The notes beneath the pieces were generated by a model. The model ran no database searches. It was not told the DNA's origin and saw only the letters and a list, made by a program, of their open reading frames with translations. A stretch of 64,000 bases of DNA from Selaginella moellendorffii (taxonomy: Eukaryota; Streptophyta; Lycopodiopsida; Selaginellales; Selaginellaceae): assembly GCF_000143415.4 (NCBI RefSeq), contig NW_003314286.1, forward strand, positions 327,616 through 391,615, written 5' to 3'. Below, piece after piece: positions 45,857 to 58,410 of the stretch (position 1 is the stretch's first letter; the number at the start of each line of letters is the position of its first letter). A program made the position numbers and the translations under genes.

Positions 45857-47708
45857 CTATCCTGGGAAGCGTGTTCCAAAGATCCGGAAGCGCCGGCTCG
45901 TCCATGGCTGCTCCTTGTCCACATAGTAGGACTTGATGCAGCACGAGACGTATGGTGGCGTAGTATCCAGGCCATCGCTCGCGCACAGCAGCCTGCTGAA
46001 GCTCCTCTCGAGAGCGCCCAGGCAAGCGTCCTCGGCCTCCCTGCGAGCCGCGGGATAGCCATTGAAGAACCTCTCCTGTTGTCACACAAAGTTGGTGCTA
46101 GCGTGTTCTTGAGAAGAAAGCAAGCTTTACCCCGTCCTCGGCGAACAAGTAGGCGTGGATCTGCGCTGTGGGATCCTCCAGAGTGAGCTGCAGCTGGTAC
46201 ACATACTGCCCGTTTACGCAGCGGCAGAAGTCGACTGCTCTGGGAGGATTTGCCGATCGCACGCGCACCAGGCACCGAAACTTGTATGTCACCTGAATCG
46301 CTACAAAGTTAGATGAAGATAGTCTCGCGAGTAGCAAACCTGCGGCCATGCCAGAACCTCCCTCAAGCTTGAGTAAGGAACGTGATCGTAGTCCGTGACT
46401 GCAAGCCCAACGCTGTCAAGTTCTTTCCAAGCAAGAAAGCTGCTTGCCTGTGAGTGATAGGAGCGGCTTTGGACAGTTTTCCGGCAATCCTGCCTCGGCG
46501 GAAGCAAGGCGGTGCTCGTACCACCTGCAGGCAGCGTTTCCGGTGAATGACAGAAAGCTGGGATGAAATACCTTTCAGCTTCTTCCACATTTGGATAGTC
46601 AGAAGCAAGGATACTGATCTTGCTGTCCCGAGTGAAGACGCCTTCCAGCTTGCCTCCGCAGTTTCGGCTCGTTATGTTCCGGAACTTGACCCAGCTCCCG
46701 ACTCGCGGAATCCAGTCCCCGTGTTCGTCGGAAGCAAAGTCGACAACGACTTGTAAGACGGTGCCTTTCGAAGGGAACTGCCGCAGTGTCACGAGTGGTA
46801 GCGATGGGCTCTCCACACTTCACAAAAGCAGCTTATAAGACAAACCAAGAACAAAGCGGAATACTGACAAGGGAAGAGATGTTGTTGCTGGTGAATCCGT
46901 GCCATCCCAGACGTATACAAACGTAGGACAGTCGTCGGACAGCCTGCTTACGTGAAGCACCTGAAGACCCAAAGTAAAAAACAAATCTAGACAAGAAAAC
47001 CATCAGCAAACCTTGCAGCACAAATCGAAATAGGAGTGGGGTTCTTTGATGTCTCTTATTCGGACGAGGTACTCAGTCGAAACTGATGAACAAGATGAGA
47101 AGAATGAGGAAAGAAAAGTAAAAAAGATCGTTACAAACATACGAGGCTTGGAAAGATGAGTGCTCCTCCATGCTCGCATCAAGTCCAGAATCCTTCGGTC
47201 GTGTTCCTCGAACGTGAATGCGTTGGACGAGATCTGATAAGGCTCGTTGCTGCCACCACTGCCGCCATCGAACACAGCAAATGCGGATGCTTTGCCCAAG
47301 CTGGCAACCGCCTGAGGCGATCCCTTGTGAATATCAATCTGAAAGAACCACAGAAAAATGAGAAGGCTAACTATCGGAGGAAAGCTTACCCGGACGCGAT
47401 GGAAACGTATAATGTCGTGGAGAGCTCTAACGTAGGGGACGTGATCTTTGGAGCCGAACACGAGAACCCGCAAGCCGGGCGAGGACATATCAGCCACAGT
47501 CATCGTGCAGATCATGTCTAGCAGCATTTGTGAGAAATATTTGTGAGAAACCAAAGAAGAGATTCAAGCAAAGAATGCGAGTACCTTTGCCCTTCGTGGG
47601 CTTTGGAAGCGAGTAGTCGATGACAACGCCATAGAAGTTTACCTGTTGCTCCACGGCGATGCAAGCGTCCTTGAGTTTCATGTATTCGTACTTCCCTTCT
47701 CCCTCCAT
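45857..47708 (-). CDS. POT1: Protection of telomeres 1 (POT1)
   Basis: Ten exons give 457 residues: 47708-47585, 47517-47390, 47338-47143, 47082-47012, 46960-46869, 46817-46572, 46524-46448, 46398-46340, 46292-46131 and 46075-45857. The N-terminal OB fold begins YEYMKLKDACIAVEQQVNFYGVV, the Telo_bind region of POT1, and continues with HKGSPQ and SSNAFTFEEHD. A second OB fold spans about residues 170-300 (VYVWDGTD, SWVKFRNI). The C-terminus (PPYVSCCIKSYYVD, RRFRIFGTRF) matches the conserved end of plant POT1. POT1 binds single-stranded telomeric DNA and helps protect chromosome ends or assist telomerase. One intron (46399-46447) has a GC donor. The 110 bp upstream separate it from the PIEZO stop codon. 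Confidence 0.92.
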
Positions 47709-47818
47709 GGCGCGCGTAAACCCTATCAAACATCGAACAAACCATGAATAAAAAACGAATTTGATTGAAGTAAAGAGTCTTTACATGTTCTCGCTGGCAC
47801 TAGGACGACGCATCGTAG

Positions 47819-50800
47819 TCACTCGGTTTTGGTGTACTCGAGGAGAATGTGGGGGGAGCGATAGATTTTCACCAGCGTCCAGAACAATCCTTCTTCCAGT
47901 GCCAGTTCTCTTTCAGCGCGTGCCGCGTATATGTCTTCGCAGATCGCTATCAATCTGCGAAAGCGAAGAAGCGGTCGACTTAACGCAAGCGAAAAGCATG
48001 AAAATCGATCAGCACAGACCTGTCGCACGATGGGAAGTTCTCGTACGGAATCCTCATTCTCAAGTCCGCGCACTGCAGCCGGATGAAACGACCGACTGCT
48101 AGGACGAAGGTGATGTACAAGCTCCAGATGTTGAATTTGCTGAGCGTGTCGCCGATCAGTCCCTCTGCATTGACACCAGTTAGCCAGCCACGAAGCTTTA
48201 CGTTTGATCTTACTTGGGACTTCCTCCGAAACCGCAATGGCCATTGGGCCGGTCACGTCTCCGCAAACACCGCTTGAAGATACGTTAAACGACCACCACG
48301 CTTGAGTTTCTCTATTCAAAGTAAGGTTGCCAGACACAGTCGCGGACTGTAAAGCAGGAAACGTTAGAACACATAGAAGAGATAGTTTCGACACTTACGG
48401 TTTGCTCTAGCAAGCGAGCTTCTCCTCCGCTTGTCACTCTAAAGTACCGCGGATAGAGATCGGCCACAAGGATAGAACTGAGTGTTCCATTTAGGACCTC
48501 TTGCAACTGCTTGATCGCCAAAGGAAGCCCGGTGAAGGTGGCAGTCTCCTTGCTCTTTGGCCTCTCCCGATGGAAATTCCAGGATGGAACCAGTAAAACT
48601 CCCTCAGTGAAAGATTTCACCAGATTTCTCAGTGTCGGCGGTGGTATCAACCAAAGTGAGTCAGCATCCTCTTCACAGCACACCATCTGTACGTCCTTGC
48701 TGTCGAAGGAATCGAGAGCGTTGTCGACATCTATGTCATATCCACTGTCTAATATATCTGCCATTGAATGTAGATTGCAAAGCTGACTCCTGTAGAATGT
48801 AAAGCTTCCACCAGCGGTCCTGAGACTGATCTCAAAGTGTGCTTCCGTGATCTCGTTCACGAAGTTGGTAGGATTTCCGCTACTATAAATCTGTAAGAAA
48901 TCATCATCAGCTATCACAATCAACCATGGGAAGTTCTTTACCAGCATTGGAGCCCAGATAACGCAGATCAATAGAAGGAAAAGGCAAACACCATTTGTAA
49001 ACTTGACCCAAATACTTCGCTTCTGTCCCAGCTGATGCTTCTCTCGCGCAAGTTTATTATCGCACTGCACCAAAAAGAGGCTGGCATAGATATCTTCCAG
49101 CTGCACAACGGTCGTCAGAGATCTAGTGACGAAGGTAGAAAAACAAATCGTGCTTACCTTTAGCCAATCGTACATTGAAAGAGAAGTTGTTGTGCACGAC
49201 CAGTCGAGTACGCACCGAAGCTCGAACAAGAAAGGCAAGGATCGGTATATACGAAAGCCAAGCCAGCTCAAGCTGTTGATCTTTCTCGTCAAAAACTGCT
49301 CGTACAGCGTGTTTTTGTGTGGCAAACCAAATCGCAATTGCTGTGCCTGAAACGCCAGAGATAAAGCTTTGAGAAGGAAGAAACCACGAAGCGGAAGAAG
49401 CTGAAAGAATGTCCCAGTGTTGTTGTGCTTCAGCTCCATTCCCCAAACAAAATTTGTTATGTAGCCCGTGAAAAAAATGAGCGTAGCAAAATAGTAAATC
49501 ACTTTCCCGGTTGCAAACGCACTAAGATACAGTACTCTATCCAGTACTATGAGGAAGAACAGCGTCTGCATAAATGCCACACGTTAGTCGAAAACTTGAC
49601 GACGAGAAACCTTACGTACAATGAGGGCGAAAACGTATTCTTTTGGAAATTGATCCTCGAGCTGGTAGACGTCGAGAAACTCTGGTGTGCTCTTGATGAA
49701 AGATTGGTAGAACAATGCCATGTACATGAACGCGATAAGGTCCGTGCCGAAAACGTAGGCGTAAAGATCAACTTGTCTTCTTCCCCCAGCGATGACAGAT
49801 AGAATGGGATATGGAAAGTTGGCCTGTTCGAGCAACCCGTCCTGTTTGGCCTTGACAATCTCTGTGGCAACGTCCGAAGCCGGAGTCAAGGATGTGAAGA
49901 GGTCGCTAACAGGCCCTCCCAATGCAGGCGCTGCATGAATAACTTCCAGCATAGCGAACGCGGTAGACTCGTCCGTTCCACACTCTAGGCTCTCCACACG
50001 CACCCGGCTAGCGTCTTCGAGCACTGCACCGCTGCTGCTGGAGCTTTCGTACCTCACAACTATTAGCAGCCGGTTGAAAGCGGTCTCAATTCTCTCCGGC
50101 TGTATACCGTGTTCGGACCACTTGGAGACGGACAGCTTTACTTGAACGAAGTGAGGAGGGACTTCGGAGCCGCTCGTAAGAGAACGCCAGCACTTCAAGA
50201 CGGTTTTCAGGCTTCCAATGCAGTAGCCGGCAATCCACGTCCAGAACTTTCCGGCAGAAAAGTTCTGGTTTGGATTTTCCAGATCGGGCGAACGTCGGGA
50301 AGTGAAGAAAGAATTAGAGTCCGTGGCAAGCATCCACTCCCCTTCACGGTCTTTGATAGAGTTCTGGACCAAGGTGGCTAGATAGACCAGGAAGAGCGGT
50401 AGAACACTCGCCACAAACGACCGGTTCATGTTTCTTCCTGGAATCCCGATCTGCTTCAACCATGATGGAAGCTCGTCGTGGCCACAGTGGTTTACCAGTG
50501 TCTGGTACATGTACTGAAGCAGGATGAGGATTTCTGTGTACATAAGCATTGCTGACCAGAATAGTTGTGTTGGTCCTGGATTCACCAGTAGAGCGTAGAG
50601 AAACAGGCACGCAGGATACACCAAAGTAAGGAGGCTGAAGTTCCATACGTAGACAAGCACGAAAAGCACGTAGCAGACAACGTCTGTGTTTGCAAGGACC
50701 AGTGAGTAGACGTAGGTGCTTAGAATGCTCAAGCGCTGGCGTGTTTCAAACATAGGAGACTTCTGATCTTCAAGTTTTCCAGGAGAGATGTGCTTGGGTA

Positions 50801-53800
50801 GTCGCCTTTGATCATCACCTTCATCAGCAGAAGAGCTGCCTGCTTCATCGGAATCTGGATTTTCAATGTTGAGAAGCCCGACCAGGTTGGCGAGTGCCTT
50901 GTTTCCGATGTCATGCATTTGCGCGACACCGTTTTCGAGGAAGGAAACCCCAGATAGAAGACTATGCTTCATTGAAGGTGTCTTCACCATGCTGTCTTCT
51001 TTGTCCAGGTTCTGTAAGATAATTCCCCTGTCCAACACCTCAGGTTTTATCTCGTTGTCATCCTGTTCCAAAAAGAGTTTCCGCCTCCTTCTACAAGAAT
51101 CAGCACCAGAGTCACGACGGTGTCCAGAGTGATCAAGCAGGGCACTGTCCGAAATGGAGTTAACCAGCCGAGAAGGAGTCCCAGAGGCCGCCGCATCCTT
51201 ATTTGGCAAGAAACGAGGAATGTTTGATGGAGAAAACGCTTCCCTGAATTTACTCGCAGAGTTCAGCACGTCCAGACGTAGCTGTAGGGGAACCATTTCC
51301 ATCTTCATCTTATCCACCTGTAACCGCCTCTGTGATTTCTTTTCTTCTATCTCTCGAACTCGTTGCAGCTGCTCCTTCTTCCATTCTGCTTTTCTTTCGT
51401 GAGCACAGGCCAGCGCTTCAAACTGCTCTGCCGCGAGATAACGAAGGACCTGCTCGAACTCCTTTGTTCTGAAAACTCGAGACTGCAAGCTTACAAGGCA
51501 GAAAATTGTAATGTCCACGAGAGCAGAGCGGGCTGTGATCTTGAAGCCGTAGTCATATTTGTAGAGACCAAAGATGCTTGACGGCGAGCAACCAGCTACA
51601 AATCCAAAGAAAGGCGCTTGGAAGACGAGCGACGCCACTATAAGACTGAAATTGTATAGCCTCAAGAAGAGAAAAATAGTGTTTCGTCTCCTCATAACTG
51701 TAGTTCGCATGTGGAAGAATACCATGGAGAATGCGAGGTAGCCGAGGTGCAAGAGGTCATATTGTAATGTTCCCGTGATGAAAACTAGCAGCAAAACAGC
51801 GTGTAAAAGATGGCGATAGAAAAAGAAACGAAGATAGTCCAGCCATGTCCAGTGAACCGTCGTCTCGTAAGACATCTCTGCCCAGGCTACCCTGTGTGTT
51901 GCGGATATGCCAGTCCACTGTAGTGATACAGTTTCGAGCAACTTATTTGCCCGAAGCTGGAAAGACGTAACGATGAAGACCATAAAATATGCAACTAGCA
52001 CCTGCCTATCGTCCACCATACCTGTACCAAAAAATAAATTAAGTTAGTTCGATAGAGTGAGTTGCAAATCCAACTTACCAAGCCAGCAACTCCAACAAAA
52101 CTTCGACTTTCCCTTCAAGTCAGCCCAGCAATCGTGACAACGTTTCGTTGATTCATTTGAAACACTCCAAGGTGGCGGGAGCTTTGCCAACGTTGCATAC
52201 TCGTAGAGGAGTACGCCGGCGAACAGAACTGTGAAGGCAGGCCATAGCGGACGAAGCCATTTCTTGCTCAATATAATACATAGCGCGAGTATGAGAATAT
52301 ATAGCAAAGAAAAGACGTTGACAACGGCAAACGCTGCGACCAGAAGGCATAGCATGATCATCTCGACGCCGAATATTGTGAAAAAATTCTCGAGTATAAA
52401 CTGCCCCCACATTTTCAAAGCCTGGCATTGGGCTTCGTAAGTCTCCTGCTTCATAATTAGCGCTCGTCTACTCCATTTCCTGCTTTCCTTTGGTGTCAGA
52501 GAAGGAGATCTGTGGACATATTTTTTACTATCAGGCGCTTCAGCGTTGATAGCCTGTTCCGGTTTCCGTATAAGAGGTTCATCAAGACGAGGACTGTGGG
52601 GTTGGACGCGATGGAATGTGGCCTGACGACGATCGTCGCTGTCTGCTCTCCCGCTGAATGGTAGAGAAAACAGCATGCATGGCTCCTCGTTTCGTCGTAA
52701 AGAACTTGGTACTTGTTCTAGCCATTGGAAGGAGCAGTATTGCAGCATGCAAGCCAGTATAACCAGTGTCTTGCTGCGGCTTCCAGCTTCAATACCCCAG
52801 GGACCTTCCTCGTATTTACGAAGTCCTAGCCAGTGTATAAGGTCGGCATTTTGTGCCAAGCAGCCATCCTGCCTATCAACCAGCTGGAACAGATACTCGA
52901 GAAATAAAAGCAGCCCAGTATACGCAGCGAAAAGCTGAGAAGATAAAGGAGAAGACTTCGGCACGGCACAGGATATCACCAGCATAATAAGGTAGACAAA
53001 TCCGAAACCGCCAACCGGAAAAATAGAAGCATAAAACACGGCGACAAACAAAACTTTTCCACTGTGTAGTATAAGGAGCCGCTTTACGAAGTCCAGGTTG
53101 CTCATAAAACACGGAAAGTGAATGGAGTCTTCTTCCAAGCAAGACTGGGATCGCTCAAATCTGTAGAGCTGCAGGACAGCTAATATAGCTAGAGAATCCC
53201 ATACGTGAAGGAAGAGAGACGCGTTTCCATCAAAGCCCAAGTCACCCTTCAAGTCCACAAGTTTCTCAGCAAATGGCTGCAGGTCGGGAAAAACGCTGAG
53301 GAGGTACCGCAAAACAAAAACCAAGCATGTGTAGAGGAAAAGTGGAGACCATAATATCCATTCTGTTTTCCCGAGCACCTGTCGACCAATAATCCAAAAG
53401 AGGAGCAGAGCAAGGAAGCCAAACGCAATATAATTTGGCTCCGCTGCATAGACTGTAATGAGGACTGTGGCGTACACGATATATGTTCCAAACGAACGGT
53501 AAGTTGCACGAAAATGCTCACCAACAGTAGCAAGGTGATTAGTGATCCAGTTTTCTGCAGGGAGAAGATGTGTGAAATTAATGGTTGAAACTAGATGCTT
53601 ACCAGTAGAGGAAGGTTCGAAATTATATGCAAAGGATTTTGAACCGTAAACTGATAACACATAAGGCCTGTATTTCAGAGCACTCTGACGTGCCACTGCT
53701 GACAGAGAGCTTATCACTTTGATTCCATGATTCTGAACTGCAGAAAAGCACAATAGAGCTGCCACAGGTATGTAATCATGATATGTTGCCTTGTTCCATA

Positions 53801-56036
53801 TCCCTGCAAGTAATTCCAATCGGAGTTCATTAACCAGGATTGAGTCACCCTTACCTAGTTGAGAGAGAACGGGCTTTAAGATTTTACTATGAGCAGTGAT
53901 GAGTGCTGAAATCGATTGGAGTTGCAAGATGTAAAGAATAGAAATATGCAATTCGCAATAAAGCATGAGATATTGGCGAGTTTTTCTCGCCACGGACGAG
54001 CTAAGAAGATAAACCATGAAGAATATCACTGCACATAAGAATGTTTAGGAAAAGCCTAGAAAGAAACGTGTGTACTTACTATACACCGCATGAACAAATC
54101 CACTTCTAAGAGCGACTATAAATATAAGAACAAGTGATATCACATGGGTGCTTCTTCGTAGGCACCATGCTATCACCGCAATAAACAGAATCCATTTCTT
54201 TCTTAGCTCTGAAAGAAAGAAGTGAAGTTAGATAGGAATGTCCACGATAACAGAATGCATACCATCCTCTCGAAAGGTGTCATCTTCAGCGATTCCTTCT
54301 ACTTCATTGGCACTCTTTAAAATGCTATTTCCCACAAATAAGTCAGTCGCAACAAGAACACCGAGAGCATATTGGGCCAGAAGGAAAAGTCCAGGTGATG
54401 AGTACTTCCAAAGGCCAACTGTCTGCCAAATATCGACGTCCTGCAAATTCACTAGATATAAAGCCTGTCACTAAAGAGTTGCTAACATACCATCTCAAAC
54501 CTGGTGGCAAAAACTGTGAAGCCCGCATTGAAAATATATGTACATGATGCCCAAGTGAGTATAAAACCAAGTAGCAATCCATTTAGGCGACGTAAAAGGA
54601 ACAAAGATGGAAATATGTACAATATAATTCCAACATACAGTAGTAGGAAAAACGCGCAGAAACTTGCGAACTTAAAACTCCAGCAAACAAGAGCGAAAAG
54701 GCAAATCTAAACATCAACAGCCACCCGTTAGCTTTGATCACCAAAAACCCAAAACAACCTACAGGAAAGCCACATGCGAAAAAATACATAGCGACTTTTT
54801 TGAAAACAAGAAAACGTTGTTGCTCCGATATCCACCATTGTCTTGATCTACAACCAAAAGCGATAAATCAGAACCACTAAAACGTGTGTAGTACCTGGCG
54901 CTTCTTGGGGAGTTTAAAAGGCCTTGATACAGATTATCCTCGTTTGCAATCAAAGCCTGCTTTACGTGGTATAAGTCCTTCAAATCTCCAATTGCGAAGC
55001 ATAGCTACATATACAGTCACATGAATGAAGTGAGTTTCAAAATGCTTACCAATACAAAGAGTGTTAAAATAGAGATCAGGTGTACTCCTTTTGCCCAAGT
55101 CATTTCCGCTGATGAGGTTTCAAAGAGTCCGAGATAGTCTACTATGTGTAGAAGCCGCGTCGGAAACGAAATTGGTAATTGGCGAACATAGAAAATGATA
55201 ATGTGCATGGTGTTGTAAACTAGTAAAGGTTGCCATCCCCTAAATCGACACAAGCATTTTAGAAAATTCTAACAAGGAAAAAGATGGAGTTTCTACCAAG
55301 AGAGCCCGAAGAAGTTGCCGGTCATGGACCAATGAAAAAGCCCAGTGCAACTACAGACGAAGTAAGGCAAAGCTGCCCAGCATGGGAAAATAGATCCCGC
55401 GACTATCTGCAGCGTTGGAAGAACGAAATTCCGTAAGAAAGCTCTAACTTCAAATGCGTCAAATTCTACACGCGGAAGATTCACAGACATAAGAACAAAA
55501 ATATAGATGAATGTAACAAGTTCACCTCGAGGTCCAAATTCGATCCGTCTTCGCCAGCGTAGCCCATACAAAGAAACTACTCCAACGAGCATTTTCGGTA
55601 GGAAAAATAAAAGAATGCCATCGGAATGATCGAGCCTGTAACATGCACAAGCATGAAAATACCGATCTTCATGCAGCAAAGACATTGAAAGTACCTTGAA
55701 ACACCAAAAACTTTTGAGATGGACGACTTCCAGAACCGCCAGTCCCTTCCGACTGTAGCCTGTAGCAATGCAACAGTAACCCCGCAAATTGTTCCAAGCA
55801 AAGAAACTCCCAGCGACATCCACAAGGATTGCCATGGTTTTCCAGATTGGACTACACAAAACCATATAAAAGAGCAAGATCATAATGAATCGGAGTTTTA
55901 TCTTACCTTGTCCTTTAAGTTCGTATTGGAACACGAGAAAACTGACCAGGAACAAGAGGGAAATCACGCTCCAATTCGTGAATGCAGCTGACAGAAGAAC
56001 TATCGAGAGGCTGAGAGCAATCACAAAAACGCGCAT
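47819..56036 (-). CDS. PIEZO: PIEZO mechanosensitive ion channel
   Basis: A very long multi-exon gene (over 20 exons, two of them near 2 kb around 52044-54029 and 49584-52019) encodes roughly 2,400 residues, the usual size for plant PIEZO. The start at 56036 gives an N-terminal membrane segment (MRVFVIALSLSIVLLSAAF). Repeated membrane-helix blocks follow along the whole length. Near the C-terminus the PF-x2-E-x6-W motif of PIEZOs is present (PFLFELRCVLDW, about 49200-49235). SGNPTNFVNEI in the extracellular cap region and FNIWSLYITFVLAVGRFIRLQCADLR in the pore region follow. The last residues are LLEYTKTE. PIEZOs are trimeric stretch-activated cation channels. In Arabidopsis and moss some act in the vacuolar membrane. 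Internal exon borders were not all resolved. Confidence 0.94.
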
Positions 56037-56331
56037 CGTCCTGGCCACACGAGAAATCACGCATTATCCCTGTAGATCGATCCAGCTCCCAGAATGCGCT
56101 GGCCTGGAGATTACCCGGCGCGATCCAGGAGAAGATTCTGGCGCTCAATCCAGAAGGCGCGGTGGATCCGATTCACGGCATGGCTACACGCAACTCGTTG
56201 CTGGCATAAACCCTAGAAGAGCTGTTATTGGAGAGTACTCTGCCACATTCCTCCCTCCCTTTCTCTCTCTTCACACGCTAAAGCAACGCACAGCGTCGGT
56301 GCGACACGTGGCGCAACCTGGCCACGGCGAT

Positions 56332-57356
56332 TTAGCTCAATCCAATGGCGTGGGAGATGACTGAGAGGATGGCCCCAAACACAGCACCGGCGAGAACTTG
56401 GGATTTTGTGTGACCGGTCGATTCTTTGAGTGGAATGTACTGCCATCCATCCTCGCTCCCGAGTTCTTGGATCGACACTTCGCCCTCTTTCATGCTGGGA
56501 AGATTTTGCGCTGTCTTGAAGAACTTGGTTGATCTGGAGAAAGGCCCATTGTTGCTGGAATCCACTTCTCCTCTCTCGAAAGCGTTTGATGATTTCGTAG
56601 CTCCCACCGGTGCCTCGACGAGCAATTCCGGCCTCGATGATCGGGGTGATGGTTCTTTCGAAACTTTGTACTGCGCGAAGGCTATTGTGTTGAGAATCTC
56701 GGCGTGTTTGCCGACTTCTCTCCGGACCCCCTGAGATTCCAATGCTAGAAAGAAAAAACAAAGACAAAAAAGATTTTTTAAAGCACGAACCTGTGCGTCG
56801 TACATGACAATCCCAGCGACTACCATCGCGAAGCCGAACAGCGAGTCCGAAAATCCCCTGGAACCAAAACCCCGGCTTAAGACAACCATTGGCATCGCGA
56901 AGAACTCACCAGTTGAGAATAGATTTACCTCTCCAAGCCAAGAGCAGTTGCGGCGGCAACCATGCTCTATGTAATAGAACAAACGTCACAAACTGGCAAG
57001 AAAAAGAAAGAGATGAAAAATCGCACAGCGGCATGAGCCGAGGGTGTTCCGCCGGATCTGAGCATGAGCTTCCAATTCAACCCTTTCCCGGCTACAGCTG
57101 CAGTCAATGGCTTCACGAGCTGAGCGGACAATCCAGCGAGAGCTGCGCTCGCCAAAACCTGGCAAAATCTCAAGGAATCAGGAAATTTTCATCCTAGGAT
57201 TGTCCAGCTTACATGATTTTGAGGTATTTCTTCCAGCAGGCCAGCCGTCACGGTCCTACCGGCGCCGAGATTACGCTGGCTGCTGCTGATCCACATTCTC
57301 CTATAAGAGAGACGCGATCCCAGCCAGTTGCAGTGCAATGGCGCTGCGATCGCCAT
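56332..57356 (-). CDS. DUF212 acid-phosphatase/haloperoxidase-related membrane protein
   Basis: Five exons (57356-57213, 57158-57027, 56966-56929, 56857-56791 and 56730-56332) encode 259 residues. Recognisable DUF212 blocks are GLNWKLMLRSGGTPSAHAA, MVAATALGLERGFSDSLFGFAMVVAGIVMYDAQGVRREVGKHAEILN and a terminal GHTKSQVLAGAVFG helix. The family is distantly related to PAP2 phosphatases. Here the usual PSSHS reads PSAHA, which keeps the His. A Ser-rich insert of about 70 residues precedes the last helix. The Arg/Ser-rich N-terminus could be a plastid or mitochondrial transit peptide. Enzymatic activity has not been established for the family as far as I know. Confidence 0.88.
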
Positions 57357-57482
57357 AACTCGAAAGCCCTAAAGTCGAGGAAGACCTTAAACCCCTAATA
57401 TTCAAATCCAGCTAGGCGGGATCGAACACAAGACCTTTAAATTCAACTTTTACTTGGATATTCTATCCGGTCAAGTCAACGG

Positions 57483-58113
57483 TCACGGCGATATGAGCAA
57501 ACGGAAAACCACGAGCCCAATAGACGATGCGACTGTGACAATGGAGGCTTTCGATCGAGACGCCGTGTTCTTGCTCGCGGTCATGGTGGAGGGCGCGGAA
57601 GAATTCGAGGGGGAAGAGTTGGCTTTGAGAGGCGGCACCGCTGATGGCTCGGGAGGACTCGCGGAAGAACTGGGCGTTGGCGCGCCGCCGCTAAGGCTGA
57701 TCACCAGGATGCTAAACTTCTGGCCCTTGGCGCAGTGATCCGCGGTGCCGGAGATGTAGTAGTGCGTGCCCGGGCGCGTAAGGCGCAGCACCGATTTGCC
57801 ATCGTTGTGGTGATTGATCGGGTTGCTGGAGGCGCAGCTCTCATAGCCCGCGCGATTCACCTCGAGAACAGTATCCTGGCCCTCGGGATAGTTGAATACT
57901 GCCACACGAATCGCCGAAATTTCGCTCAGATCTGCCAAGAAATAGGAGAAACCACTCACCGAGGTAATCGCCGGGGTAGAACTTCTGCTTGAGCGCCCAG
58001 CTCGTGTAGTTGACATCGGGCTTCCATCCATCCGAGTCGCCGACGGTGTAGCGCGCGGCCTGCGATGCCCGAAGAACACAAAGGAAGAGGAGGAACACGA
58101 AGCGCACCTCCAT
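57483..58113 (-). CDS. Early-nodulin-like phytocyanin, predicted GPI-anchored
   Basis: Two exons (58113-57960 and 57898-57483) encode 189 residues. A signal peptide (MEVRFVFLLFLCVLRASQA) precedes the plastocyanin-like domain (YTVGDSDGW, then FNYPEGQDTVLEV, then CASSNP and DHCAKGQKF). The two Cys of the conserved disulfide are present. The first copper-ligand His, expected just before the TVLEV strand, is replaced by Gln or Asp. That is typical of early-nodulin-like proteins, which do not bind copper, although the later His of DHC is kept. A Pro/Ser-rich arabinogalactan-like linker and a hydrophobic tail (IVTVASSIGLVVF) suggest a GPI anchor at the plasma membrane. The role is probably in the cell wall or at the membrane surface. 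Confidence 0.93.
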
Positions 58114-58410
58114 CGCCGCCTCGAGCCCTAGAAGATGGGAATGGGGCAATGTGGGTGCTTGAAAGGATCCAGCTTCTCCCAGCTCGATACGCCGGGGAAT
58201 ATTCACCCGTTAGAAAAACTGTTGCGAGGGTCGAAACCCGGGGTGAACGGTACGGTAGACGGCATTTGGGCCGCCCTGGCGCCGAACGTACGGCTTTGAG
58301 TGTGTGTATAGATTTGTTGTTGTTTTGCTTTCGCAGGAAGTCCCAGGGGACAAAAAAATATGGCAGCTAGTTTTTAGGGTTTCTTGGCGAGAGCTGGAGG
58401 AGGAGGCTCG
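58114..58410. promoter_or_regulatory. Shared divergent promoter region
   Basis: 297 bp lie between the start codons of the phytocyanin gene (minus) and the kinase/CYTH gene (plus). No TATA box stands out. Confidence 0.5.
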
